Assembly (NCBI GenBank): GCA_032191485.1
Contig: JAVDOI010000012.1
Span: forward strand, 13,415,640-13,479,639
Length of the DNA: 64,000 nt
Reading direction: 5' to 3'
DNA from: Leptoclinus maculatus
Taxonomy: Eukaryota; Chordata; Actinopteri; Perciformes; Stichaeidae
In this document: piece by piece, positions 1-12,231 of the stretch
Position numbering within the stretch: the stretch's first letter is position 1
Layout: every line of letters begins with the position of its first letter
Notes under the pieces: model-generated
What the model saw: the letters and a program-made list of their open reading frames with translations, nothing else
The model's database searches: none
What the model was told of the DNA's origin: nothing
Made by a program: the position numbers and the translations under genes

Positions 1-253
1 AACAAAGATGTGTTGCTCTGTGACTCTATTGACTGAGTGTGAGTAAGTGAACGTAATAGTAATATATTAGAGGCACAAACTGTGGCTAATTCTTTTACTC
101 TTTTTAAGCCCGGAAAAGCTTTGGGCACAGCAAAGGGAAACTCTCCACTGAGTCCTACCTAAATAAAATAGCTTTGGGTGGGTTAGCAGCTCTTTAAGGC
201 ATGAGGAGTGTTTACATTTGACTATTTCAAACTGCTCAAGGACTTCATCTCAC

Positions 254-1817
254 CTGATGAAAAGGAGGTGGTTCTGCTGGAGTGGCTGAACGCCGCTGGC
301 ATGGTCTGGTAGCCCAGACTGAGCTGAGAGCCGCTGTCGAAGTCATACCCAGCCAGCATCCCCTTCCCTCCCTCCCTGGGGACCCTGCTTCGGTGGTACC
401 AGCCTTTCAGATGCTCCGCCACCAGGGCCTTCTGCATGTTCTTGGCCAACAGCTCATTTCTGGGCCTCTCTCTGTTCCGCGGCGGCCTCACAGTTGCGTA
501 GGGATTCTGGGAAAGACTATCTGCCCGGTCACTGCTGTAGGTCCTGAATCTGTCATGTCCGTGATACCCATTTATTTGGTAGGAAGGGTTGACGTTGTAG
601 TGGCCTTCTACTTCATTCTCATACACGTAGGCACCGTTAGTGTAAGGCTCCATGTCCGGGCAGGGGTAGCCGTCGACGTAGTAGGCACTGGGTGCATAGT
701 GTGCTGAGTTCTCACATGAATAACTACAACCAGAATGGTGCTGGACCAGGTTGGGCATACTCCCAGTATTTCCATACACTTCCACCTTCCTGTGGAGACG
801 GTGCATGGTCGAGGTTCGGGAATCCAGCGTACTGTAGTGGGAGTGGGCCGCCCCGCAGTAGTCAAGACTGGACTGGCTGGTGTAAGAAGAGCAGTCCTCT
901 AACACCTCTGTGCTATTGCTGCGGTGGGCTGGTGACAAGACAAAGATTGGCTTCTCTGAGTCTGTGTCTTTTCTTAGCCGGGGCTGCGACTCTAGACTTC
1001 CGCTGCGATGCCTGAAGCAGTGAGGAGACCCCTCCGACCTGGAGAAGGGACACAACTTTTAAACGGTCTCCTAAAAATAAATTACAGGATGATTTTTTTC
1101 CGGATTTCTTAGTTAAAATAAAGGTTAGGGATTTGTACGACAGCTTTGGTTCAAAGTTAGGGGGTTTGAGAGAAGTGGGGATTAGTTTGAGGTGAAGTGT
1201 TTGTTGAAAAAAAAGGAAAGATGACGGTAATGCAGCAGATCTCACCTGAGCTGGCTGCTGCTGTAGGCATTGCGGGTCATAATCGGGGTGGGAGGCATGC
1301 TGCGTGGATCTCTAGGAGGTCTGGGAAGCGTTTTATAGGGACTACTGTGGGTGGAGGAGACCTCTCTTGGGTTCTGGCAGTAATGGGAAGTATCCTGGCC
1401 TTCAAAAGCTAATCTAAAAGGGTGTGGAGAGGATCCAAAAAAGAAAAGAAAAAAAAGGGATGAGATGCGAGGAAAGGAATGAACATGCATGACACAGCAA
1501 ATATTAAGGTCTCTGCCAAATCATTACATAAGTTTTGTTCATTCCAAGAACAGCTTTTCAACAAAATCAAAAGTTGTGAAACAAGTTATACCTCACACTA
1601 GACAGAGGAAGGACATATTTTTTTCCGCACCTGCTGTGGTTCTTGTTCTGGCGATTTTCCCTCGGACACCCCCGTCGTTCGGCATCATATTCGGGTCCCA
1701 GCGATCGCATCGGACTGAGCTGAGGGGAACCTTGGACCGACCGTGACCGTGGCCTCTGACTGACACCGTCTGAGTCATCTGAATACAAAGGCAACCCACG
1801 GTAACACAACTGACACT
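254..1817 (-). CDS. frmd4b: frmd4b exons for the Ser/Tyr-rich tail
   Basis: Exons 1631-1817, 1246-1413 and 254-1038 encode a low-complexity tail with conserved islands: THSSPYKTLPRPPRDPRSMP, TRNAYSSSQL, HRSGSLESQPRLRKD, SSYTSQSSLDY, GSMPNL, YVYENEVEGHYNVNPSY, QNPYATVR and KALVAEHLKGWY. If the donor at 253/252 is not used, translation ends a few residues later at a TGA at 222-224. That would give a shorter C-terminus. Confidence 0.88.
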
Positions 1818-4800
1818 CTCTCTTTCAAAAGATGTCATCATGATAAAGGTCAGTTGAATTGAATGCACCAGAATGTGTGTTGTCTGACTCACCATCATCC
1901 AGCGGGAGACTGGACAGAGAGCTACAGTCTGAACGGACAAGTTCATCTGGAGAAAAGAGAAAGCAACTCCATGTTTACTGTTAAAATATATCTAAATGAT
2001 AATCCGGTAACACTGATTAACATGCATCATACCTGCAATGATCACGGAGGCCCGCTGTGTGGGCTTTTTCCCCTTCTTGATTCTGTACTGGTTCATCTCA
2101 TCCTCTATCTGCTGGAGTTTTTGCATGGCATCCAAACAGTTTCTCCTCCTCTTCTTCTTGACGGTTTTGCACAGTTCTGGCTCATTTGCGAGCTTCTTAG
2201 CCGCCTCCACAATCTTCTGCTGCAGGGCAAATCTGCTCTCCAGGTTCCTCAGGAAGGGATCCTGCAGCAAAACACAAGCATTGTTACAGACATTAAAATA
2301 AGTATAACTCTTTTAGACATGGTAGTAATTATCTGAATAAACTATCGTCACCTGTTTTCCCTAAATCTGTTTAGGTACTGTAGTCTTAAGCAAATGTTAC
2401 TCAATCAAGAGTAACTGGTGCATTTGTTGGGGACTATATTCAGCTGCAGATTGGTGCACTAGCCAGTATTTGCGTCATCAGTACTGTACTGTAGGCCAAT
2501 GTGGGACTGACTCATAATTCTCTCTCTCTCTCTTCTATGCCCGCGCACTCATTGCTCGTCACCGGAGCTGCTAGCTTGACAGCTGTAACTAACAACAGCC
2601 ATGTTCGTTGTTTATGTTCATTATATATTTATGTATATGATGATAGTTTTAAAAGGAGCGGCTTTGGACGGAGGCTTGAAGAGATGGGCTGTCAGTGTTG
2701 CCGACTTTGCGACTTTTTCTTGGTAGTTTCTCAAGATAAACAACGCTAGCTTTAACTTCAGTGCAACATCAAGGATGTTGTTTTAATAACAATGGAGCTC
2801 TATGGGCACAAAGGAATAAGATATTTCAGGTTTTGGCTCCACAGAATATACTTGTTAGTAGGATTAATTCATTGTTGGTTGTGATCTTTTTGTGGCATTT
2901 GTCACCAAACTTATGTTTTAAACCCAAAAAGTGTAACTATATTAACTTTAAGGTACTTGATACAGACAAACAGTTAAATACAGACCTCATTGTAGGGGAA
3001 AAGGTCATCCAACTTGAAAGTAGTGCCAACGCGTCGTCTGACGTGTGGCGCTCTTTCACCTGAAGAGAGGGGATACTCTTTTGGCAGCTTGCCAGTAAGC
3101 TCCTGAAAACACAAAACAACAAGTCCCCTCAATACTTTGAGCACTTTGAACTGAACCGCAGAAACCATCAATCTTAATAATAGTGTGCCTTGCAAAATAT
3201 AGTACCAGTGCAGAAGAAATGTAATTAAAAATAGTTTCTCACCGCCTCTCTCAGGCAAATCTTCTTCAGTTCTTTTGTTTTCTTGGCCAAAATGTCTTGG
3301 ATCTCCTGCTCTTTTTTTCTCAGTTCAGAGAGTTTCTCTTTCTTCTGTTCTTCACTCATTTCAGAGTCTGCAGAACCTGCGAAACATTAGTCTTACTGTT
3401 CTTGCCAACACAGCATGCATCTAAAAAACGACATACTGTGAGCTGACTTTTCACAGCTCAGTGTTTATCCTTCGTAGCTTAGTCAGAGAAATCTGGGCGC
3501 ATGAATATGATCTGGAATGATAACTTGGGAACAAATCCGAACTTAATAGACACTTGCTTCATGAACTGAAATAATTAGAACCAACCTGTAGACACCAGGC
3601 TCCCATTGCTGGCTGTTATGAAGTTGTTCTTCAGGCCTGCGTCTCCCAGTCTGTTTATTTTTGCTCCTCCGTGGTCTGTGAGATCCGTGGCAATTTCCCC
3701 CACACTTCTTGCTGTTCCTAATTTAGTCTAAAAGAATTCACAAGACAAAATGTACAACAAACATCAGTGGATGGTATTAAAGGCAATTATTAAAAGTGAT
3801 GCGGTTTTGACCGACACTTACTTTGGTTTGCTTTCTGTCCAAGTAGAACTGGTGCTGAGTAATAGCCATGACCCAAATGGTTTTGATTAAAGAATGGCTG
3901 GCATACCACGTGTGGATGAGTAGGCCAGTCTGCCCAAAGGTGCGTTTGGTTACTGCTCTCCTGTTGCAAGAAACACCCCCCCGATAATAAATCATAGGTT
4001 GGGATGGAGTTTTATTTAATCACAATTCAAATAGAAACAACAGTGATAAATGGATAATTGGATAAATGCTATTGACTCAATAGAGGCTAAGCAGCTGTAA
4101 GCAGAAGCAAAATGAAAACAACAAATGAACCTCCTGCTGCTCACCTGTGTGGATCGTTAACTTCTACAGCAAATTTCTTCTCCCGGAAGTACAAGTTTTC
4201 CAGCTGCTTCCACTGGTAAAGCTGGAGGTAGAAATAAGAAATATCTGATTAGGGAAATGGATATTATGCTCCGTGATCCACAACCTGAAATGCAGAGAGA
4301 TGCGCGTCGGTGCAAGGCCAGACATAATGGCTTTAAAATGTGTCCATTTGTGCCTTCAATTCAGGTGAATGTTCACGTTTTATTCCCAAAAACCCATCTG
4401 TAGTAACGCTGCCATGCTCGTCATGAAGTGACATCACGTAAACAATTAAAAAAAAAAAAGATTAGTAGAGCAGGTGTTTTGGTTAACCCGTCATTAAAAA
4501 AAGCCAGACAGTAAAATGAACTGTCATTAAAGTCTGGGCCGCGCAGCATGCCAAATCTGTAATAATGCAGGTGTTGGAAAACTCAGAATGCCACAAGGGG
4601 ACATTAGACAAAGACTCATCGCAACACTTTCCACGGTTCAGCACATCCACCCTCGTATCACCCAGGTGCTCACTGACAACAGCCAGATATGAACAATCTA
4701 TGTGACTCACTGTGTGTCTGGACGAGATGCCAATGAGACAAAGACAGCACACAGTAAACTATACTATACTACTTGTGGTTGCTTTGGAAAATATCTTGTA

Positions 4801-7800
4801 TCGCAATGCTGCTACATTGTTAACATAAGAATGGAGAGGCAATCATCCACCCAGTTTTACGGCAAAAAAAAATATAGATAATTTCAGAGATCGATTGTTG
4901 TTCAATATTTTAGATAAACATGCAAAATGTTATTCAAAGAGCAAAAGCCCAGTCTACTTGCAACATTACTTCCAACCAGACAAAGAAGTGCAGTATCCAG
5001 ACTTACCGGTACAATGGGTGTTCACAGGTCCCAATTCTAAAGTTATTAAATCCTCCCTAACTTTGCTGTCAGCACAAACGCACACTTTGTTCCTTCTCCT
5101 GTCAGCTCCTGACTTGTCTCCTCAGGTATTCTCAGAACATGCATTATAACGCCTCAAATCCAGCCCCTTTATCTGTGACATCACCAGCTCACTCCCTCTC
5201 CTCCTCTCCAACTACACACCGCTGCCTGCGCACGGCCCGGCTGCTTGCGCAATCTTTGGAACACAGCTGGCAGAGATGGATTGCACCACGTCGAGCGATT
5301 ACCAGGCTAGAACGGGAAGACGGTGCCGGTAAATGAATGTGAATTGTTTTTTAACTCTCCTCCTCGTCTATAACAGCGCTGCACATGAACGACTGACACA
5401 GACTGGACCACATAGCTGACTCACATGGGTGTTTCTCCAATCAAATTACACGCTAAAGCAACACCAATGAAACAAGAAAAGCAGGTTCATATTGTATGTA
5501 TGATTCTCACACATACAAAACTCACTAGCTTCATTATGGAGAGAGCTCCCTAGACTGAGATTTTGCACCAATTGTACAAGTCTGGCCTCGTCTGCTGCAG
5601 CAGCTGAAGCCCAGCCTTTGTTGGAGGGAAATAGATGATGCACGAATGTGAGCTGGTGAATCACCACGCTATGTGCAACAGCAGCAATCCTTACCCCTGC
5701 GCCATCATGTCCACAGTTCGGATTAGTGAAGCAGAGAAATAGCAGCGGCCATTTGAGAGGGGCCAGCAGCAGGGAATGTTTACCTTTCGAGGTTTTAATT
5801 TATCCTGCAGGTCATACTGGCCGATGCCCTTATAGCTGATTCCAAGCCACCACGGGATCCCTTGTTTATCCTGTGAGGCCAGAACACAGCTTGATGGTTG
5901 ACTCAGTTTCAGGCACAACAGCTGTCATTTCCCATTAATCACAGCAGAAGACCTACCTTTACTTCATAGTAATGCACGCCATACGTGGGCAAAGATTCCA
6001 CTAACGTCAAATACCTAGAACAAAAACATGTTTTATTACTGCTTATTTATTTATTTTACATCTGCATGTGGTTTTACCTTGGAAATGTGAAAAGACAGAA
6101 ATTTGACCCCCGTCCAGTGAATCAGTGTGATTCACCAGACTGCAACTCAGGAGGAGCTATTGATTTCTTTCAGATGAGGAGAAAAGGAGTGCCAGAGAGA
6201 GACGGAGAGAAGGGAGGGCTAATAGAGGTGAGAGGAAGATGAATGTACTTAAAGCTTAATCGCATTCATCGTCTAATTACAAGTGTTGAATCATTTTCTT
6301 CCACACTTACTGCACAATGGCCTGTCCTCGGGAGACTCCTTTCAGCTGTTTATAATGTTCGACTACTCGATCCTCACTGCAATGTCAAACAAAGAAGACA
6401 CCATGTTACACTTTAAACTGATGTACAGCATCACATCAAACCATTCTGGATTGTTGTTTTTTTTTAGGCATTAGCGTAGGCAAGATCTGAAATAAGCTTC
6501 CCTGTGAGCGTACCAGTATGCAAGTGATGGGTGTTCCTTGAGGACTTTGGTGGGAAGAGTTGGTAGTTTCTTCAAGTCAGCTCGAGTGTTTTCATCACTG
6601 AAACAGAAATAACAAACATAACAGTTACAGTTAATAACGGTTTTGGAAGTTGAGTGGACAATCTATCTCTACTTAACGTCACTTCTTGGATGTTTATTTT
6701 TTTTTTTTCGTTAAGTAAATGAAGTATCAGTGGTAAGTAATTACTGTCTTCAAGTACAATTTTGAAGTACTTTCATATTTCAAATGTTCTGCAACTTTAT
6801 ACTTTTATTCCACAACATTTCAAAAGGAGTACTTGTACGGTTTGATACTATAAGTGCATTTTGTTGATAATACAGAGTATTTTTACAATGTGCTATTACA
6901 ACCTTTATATAAGTAAATGATCTGAATACCACTCCAACCACAATTACATTTTGTGCATATTGCATTCTCCACACTGCTGGAATAAAATTCCGGTTAGACG
7001 ATACTGAACCCTGTATTTTATTTGGCCTACCAGCTCTCTGAAGTTGCTTAAATCCCCCTAAAATCCCAGAAGAAACACAGAGGGCACGACCTCGGTGTCC
7101 TCGCTGGTAGTCACAGCCCCGGCAGCTATCGTAGCAAAGAATTTACTCAAGTGAACAAAGATGTCAGTATTCCTAAACCATCTTACTTCATCAGCTGGTC
7201 AAAGCCAGGTGGGCGACCTGCACAGAGGCCTGCAGTATTCCCTCTGATCACTACATGTATAATATCATAAGGCAGATAACAGTTGCTCTCTGAGAAGTCT
7301 CTGCTCTGCGATACTTGGCTTCTATCAGCACTATGAGACTCATTAGTTGCATGGTGCAAGCTTTACAGCAGTCCGTGGTAAACCTCACATAACACTGCCA
7401 CTGACTTTTCTTGTGCCCTTAATGAATGCCTTCACTAAAAGCTCACCATTAACTTGCCCTGCTGCTGTTACATACTTCTTACCCAGCTGATAATATGCAC
7501 CTACTTACCTTGTGTAGTCTCCCTTCGCCTCCTAGTGATGAAAATAATACATGTGTTATCAGATGACATGCTTTAAAGGGATTCTAGATGTGGTAATTCA
7601 TGTTTGTATATGAGCCTATTAAAAGCACTAACCTGCAGAGCATTTGCAGCTAATTTGAAGACGTTGTCACTTTCCACTTCTATAAACCCCTGAGAGACAT
7701 ACAAGATCAATATAAGAGATAAATATGCACGACGCAGAAAACGTGGTCCGTGTGGAGAAAGCTTTCTAGATCCAAATATAGAATATGTTGCCCTCCAATA

Positions 7801-9589
7801 ACCTCTGCTTATTCTCAGGATGAACCCTTATCTTTTGCTTTTTTCTTTTGTTTCTCTTAGACCGTCTACTTTACATTCCAGCCAGCAGAGTGGGAAAACT
7901 GTGCCCTGCGGCCATTGTCTGCTAAGCTGCAAGGGGTCCAGAGACAGTGAGTCACCAGGAAGCTGTTGAGAACAAAAACAGCTTGCCGCATAATTTTCTC
8001 ATTGCTTTGGAAACAAGAGAAAAACACTTACATTGTAGACAGCAGACTTAGCATTCAGGAAGAATAGCTCCACCGTTATGATGTCCTTAAGCTGTGTTAT
8101 GTTGTCTACATAAAACCTATGAAGGATAAAAGCAAATGCACACACACACACAACAATTTAAAAGTTAAACACAGATTACTTGTCACTGTGTCATTGCCGC
8201 TCATTATAGGAAATCCTCCACTCTAATCTATCCACTAGTTGATAAATAGTTGATCATATTTACATATACACATAAAGACAATCAGGATCAGGAACCACCC
8301 GGGACATTTTGTTCACAGCTGTACTCCATGTCAACAAAGTAGTGCTCCCTGCTGGAGATCTTACGATTTGCATGAGAAAAAATGTGTTATTATTACCTGA
8401 CCAGGAAGTTTAGGGCAACAGGCCCGGACTTCTTCAAAAAGTCATGTTCAAGAACTCTGCGGTCCATCTGCAACCACTTACGCCGACCACTGCGAAAAGC
8501 AAACAGACCGAAGCATCAGGAAGCTGCATTTTGCACACACTCGTGTATGGACGTTATGTAAATAGTCAAGACCATTGATAAGAAATAAACTCAACAATTT
8601 ACATACTGGTCGTCAAAAAATGCAATTCCAAAGAATTCCTTCTCTTTGAGGTTGAAGTGGGAGGAAACCAAGTCGAGGAGTTCGTAGGACAGCAGTTTAG
8701 GCTGTGGGAGAAGGTTGAGATGTAGTCGTTAACATTAGATAAAATAACTGATAAATGTGTCAATTATTTTCCTTCCCTCCGAAGAGAGGCAAGACTGCGA
8801 GATCAATTAGAGCGCAGACAGTAGCAGGAGTGAGTGAGGATATAGTGTTGTGCTCAAGGACACTTCAACAGTGAACATACTCTTAACCCAGGGAAGGTCA
8901 CCAACCTCCCTTTCAACCGTTTTTACAAATGTTGTACCACTGAAAGCATGCCATATACAGTGTATCATGACAGAAACATATAACTTTTTTTTTTTTTAAC
9001 CTACAATCACAGCTCACCTGGGGGCAGAGGAAACAAGACGTGAGCACAACACTGACATAATCTCTTAAGTAAAGAACTTCTTAGCAAAGCAGCTGCTTAT
9101 GTACACGCCTAGCAGATACGGAGCAACATCTGCATTTATTTGGAGTCGTGGTTTCTGACCACCTGATGAAGAAACTCTTCTTTTAGCTCTGGTTTGGTTG
9201 CCACCAACTCCTGAGGGAATTATTATCTGGCTCATAAACTGCCAAATGCTCCACTATGTTCGCTGAATATATGCCTTTAGTTTGGTGCTGAGCAAGTAGT
9301 GTAAAGTAAAGAAAACAACTTCAAAACATAGTAAACTAAAACAGTTGCAGTCAAAAAAAACGAAACAATGAGCTGAAGGATGCTCATTGAGGGGAACTGC
9401 AGAGTCGGATGATTTTTTCTTGTGGGTTCATTACTGCCAGAAACCCCTTTCACATTACAGATTTGATCAATTGTTATTATAAAAGCATCGACTATAGTCG
9501 CTTCACGTCGGGAGCAGTCATACCTGAACCAGCAGCTCTAGCTTCCTGTCATCCAGCAGCTGCACTTGGCACAGTCTGCCCTCAGTCAT
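254..9589 (-). CDS. frmd4b: frmd4b, FERM domain-containing protein 4B (3' end off window)
   Basis: Cortical scaffold of the FRMD4 family (GRSP1); the family binds cytohesin Arf-GEFs and the PAR complex at cell junctions. Twenty coding exons on the minus strand join in phase: 9524-9589, 8607-8701, 8397-8489, 8032-8116, 7633-7689, 7509-7531, 6514-6597, 6311-6376, 5957-6014, 5784-5870, 4145-4221, 3822-3960, 3586-3727, 3243-3376, 2986-3102, 2033-2261, 1893-1946, 1631-1817, 1246-1413 and 254-1038. They encode about 915 residues. The start MTEGRLCQVQLLDDRKLELL matches the FRMD4 family start; a longer N-terminus from an upstream exon is possible. The last visible exon ends at a GTGAGA donor in phase 1, so roughly the last 90-100 residues lie left of base 1. 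FRMD4B is preferred over FRMD4A because mitf is next door and because of tail motifs such as HRSGSLESQ. The acceptor at 1817 is the least certain boundary. Confidence 0.93.
1893..3727 (-). CDS. frmd4b: frmd4b exons for the coiled-coil / cytohesin-binding region
   Basis: Exons 3586-3727, 3243-3376, 2986-3102, 2033-2261 and 1893-1946 encode the region known in FRMD4 proteins as CUPID/DUF3338, which binds cytohesins. It starts with a basic helical stretch (MSEEQKKEKLSELRKKEQEI, then ELKKICLREAELTGKLPKEY). The motif RRRVGTTFKLDDLFPY follows, then a second coiled coil with FALQQKIVEAAKKLANEPEL, a lysine/arginine run and DAMQKLQQIEDEMNQYRI. The motif GKKPTQRAS closes the region. These motifs and their order are typical of FRMD4B. 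Confidence 0.9.
3822..9589 (-). CDS. frmd4b: frmd4b exons for the FERM domain
   Basis: Twelve exons encode the three FERM lobes, a membrane and partner binding module. F1, residues about 1-95, includes LLDLVSSHFNLKEKEFFGIA and GRRKWLQMDRRVLEHDF. F2, about 95-210, includes ITVELFFLNAKSAVY, EAKGDYTSDE, HPSLAYCEDRVVEHYK and ESLPTYGVHYYEVKDKQG. F3, about 210-310, includes IPWWLGISYKGIGQYDLQDK, QLENLYFREKKFAVEV and TIWVMAITQHQFYLDRKQ. The 23-nt exon at 7509-7531 (EAKGDYT) is very small but has clear AG and GT sites and keeps the frame. The 1.56-kb intron between 4221 and 5784 holds no further exon that I can see. Confidence 0.92.
6728..6975. repeat. Degenerate relative of the 9965-10395 element
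   Basis: Shares the start CAGTGGTAAG, the interior AAGTAC / TACTTTTATTCCACAACATTT pattern and the end AAGTAAATGATCTGAATACC. Lies in the intron between frmd4b exons 6597 and 7509. Confidence 0.45.
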
Positions 9590-9964
9590 CTGCAGGGAAA
9601 TGAAAAGAGGAAGTGCAAAGCTTGTGACACGTTGCAAGCTATTCATCATAACGAGGCAGAATGACATCAGGTCTTGTGTATTGGTAATGTTTTTACAGCT
9701 ATGACATACAGCACACATGAGGCCTGATAATAAGGGCTTGTAACGTTGAAGTAAAGAGTCTTAGAGATATGTACTTAGCAAAGGCCGTGGTGGTAAACAC
9801 AGAAGAAAAAAAACATTGACGTTGTTCATGACAATAAAGCCATTGTCTCAAGGATTTATTGCCATAGCAACCAAACGAAGGATTTGCACCATTTTGAACC
9901 TTTCACATTTAACTTTTATTATTTCAGTCTCTCAGACTCTCCAACATTTAAGTGAAGAAATACC

Positions 9965-10395
9965 CAGTGGTGGAATGTAAATGTACTCACGTACTGTACT
10001 TCTACTTCTACTCTATACTTCTACGACACTACATTTCAGTGGGAAACATCCTACTTTTTACTCCACTACATTTATTTGACAGCTAGTTGCATTGCAAAAT
10101 AAGATTTTACACACAAAACATATGATCAGTATGTACAATATAATGCATTTCTACAGATTAAACTACCCATCAGTTTATGAAGTAACATTACAATGCTGCT
10201 CAGACATGAATGCAACTATAATTGTAATCAATTCTAACAATATAAGCATTGTATAAGCATAAGTACATTTACTTTTGATACTTTAAGTACATTTTGTTTG
10301 TAATGCTTATGTACTTTTACTTGTAATGGAGTATTTTACACTTTTATATTGCTACTTTTACTAAGTAAAAGATCTGAATATGTCTTCCACCACAG
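9965..10395. mobile_element. Non-autonomous inverted-repeat element (MITE-like)
   Basis: Begins CAGTGGTGGAA and ends TTCCACCACAG, near-perfect terminal inverted repeats that start CAG as in hAT elements. The interior is rich in CTTTTAC / AAGTACTTTTA motifs, a very common teleost repeat. A decayed relative lies at about 6728-6975 in another frmd4b intron. No transposase is encoded; no clear target duplication is visible. Confidence 0.6.
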
Positions 10396-10737
10396 CTAAT
10401 ATCTTTATAATCACAAACTTTTCACCCTGTTTAATAAAATATGAATGGATCAAGTTCCAATCACTGTGTTGGTGCAAGATCATTTTGGACCACAATGCCC
10501 TTCAAACAACGATTCTCATCACAGAATCAGCTTGACCTACTAAGAGACACAGAGAGCGCCGTACGCCCGATAAATCAAGTAGCTGGTAAAAAATGACAGA
10601 TTAAGGTTGACCAGTTTCACAACAAGACCTGCTCACAAAACTGAAAAAGAAACACTTTTCAAAACAGATTCAACAGCCTTCTCCTCTGACAGAATGAGGC
10701 TGATTTCAACTCGGTGTGAACCGAGCAGCTGCTGTAC

Positions 10738-10926
10738 CTGGTAAAGCTCTCCGGGGAGGGTGCAGGTGTGGATGCATCCCTGACCAGACCTCATCCCTTT
10801 AAACAAGAGTCTCCTCTTGGATCCAGACCATGAAATTGTCAGCTTTTGACTGAGCAGCAACAGACGAGCGGGATTAACTGGCAACTTGTTCCATCCAGGT
10901 TTATTGACTGAGCACTCAGGCCTCAC
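10738..10926 (-). other. Weak candidate alternative N-terminal exon of frmd4b
   Basis: An ORF beginning at 10926 runs in phase 0 into CAG followed by GTACAG (exon end 10738). Its last residues, PGELYQ, would join the MTEG exon. As I recall it, the long human FRMD4B form also reads ...YQ immediately before MTEG, but the rest of this ORF does not resemble that N-terminus. This may be chance. Confidence 0.2.
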
Positions 10927-12027
10927 CGTAGCTGTGTGCAGTGGCGGCTTACACGGTGTAGCCAGTTAATGAGAAAGCAACAGCTGACTGAAGGCTGGGT
11001 CAGAATCCTAGCCACACTTTAGGGTTTATTGCTTCTTAATACGAACAATAGGGGTCAGATGGGAAACACGAGTAGTCAATGTGGTCTGCTGAATTTACTG
11101 AGACATTTTAGATGCTTATTTAACTTGTGTGCTGTTCTGTGGCTGAATAGATTTTCAGCTAGATATCAGGTTTCTCTTGCTTCCTTTTTATGTACATTTT
11201 AACTGAGTGATTTGATAGAAGAGGTACTAAAGTGACTGAAACAACTCAAAGAGGCTTTACTTTACACACACTCTACTTCTCGTGTATTCTCTTCCTCACA
11301 CTGCTGCACTAATAAACGATTGAACAAATTGCCCTGCTTCCTGAAAACGGATGGGACACACCCGGTCACTTCTTTGAATTACACCATCTGTAATGTTTTA
11401 ACGAGCACTCTGTCAATTACAGCCTCTGAATAGTGTGTCAATCTTTTCGCCACAGTCATAAATTCTCTTTCAGGATCTAAATTAAAAGTCACATTCAATT
11501 AATACAATTAATTTGGAGTGTGGCTCTGTGTGCCAATCACATTATTACATTGATTTGAGCTTTGATTTAGTTATGACTGCATCATGGTGGGGGTCACACA
11601 ATTTGTCTCTGTGGCATGATGACGCGACTCTGGCCGGCATGTACAGTAAAGACATTGGCCACTAGATGGTGCAGGGATTATTCTTCTTCTATGTGGAGAA
11701 GTTGTTCATGTGGAGAAAATGGCTTCTTAAACAAGCATGTGACGCTGAGGAATTTTCATAAGCAGTTATTAGCTCAGCAGACGAGAGTCAAATGCTGCTG
11801 GGATGACTAGTACTTATGCAATATAGATGAAGTGAGTGGGAGGAGGAGCCGTGAGTTTCATGAATCTACACTATTAATCATCTGGGAGCTGTAATCACTA
11901 CAAGAACTGCTATTTATATCTGACCGAGCAGCCCAGCGGCCTTGACTGACCCAGCAGTTTCTCTGTCGCAGCACACAGATGTTATGACAATATGCTGGAA
12001 ACCCAACTTGACATCTTCTAATAGCTT

Positions 12028-12231
12028 GTTTTGTCAGTCCAGCTGTCAAAAACCCCAAAGATAACAAGTTTACACTCACATGAGAAAAAGAAAAGCAGAC
12101 AATCCTCACACTGGAGAAGCTTGAACCGGCAGATATTCTGTATTTTTGCTTCAAATGTGACCTAAAGAGTTGCCGATTCATTTTTTTGTTGATCGATTAA
12201 ACGATTAATCGACTCATCGTTGCAGCTCTAC
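12028..12231. repeat. hAT-like MITE fragment in frmd4b intron 1
   Basis: Ends CGACTCATCGTTGCAGCTCT and carries CAATCCTCACACTGGAGAAG, landmarks shared with 34450-34730. Confidence 0.45.

Noticed and set aside
282..707. 141-codon plus-strand ORF
   Set aside because: It lies antisense to the large frmd4b tail exon, which is clearly coding on the minus strand.
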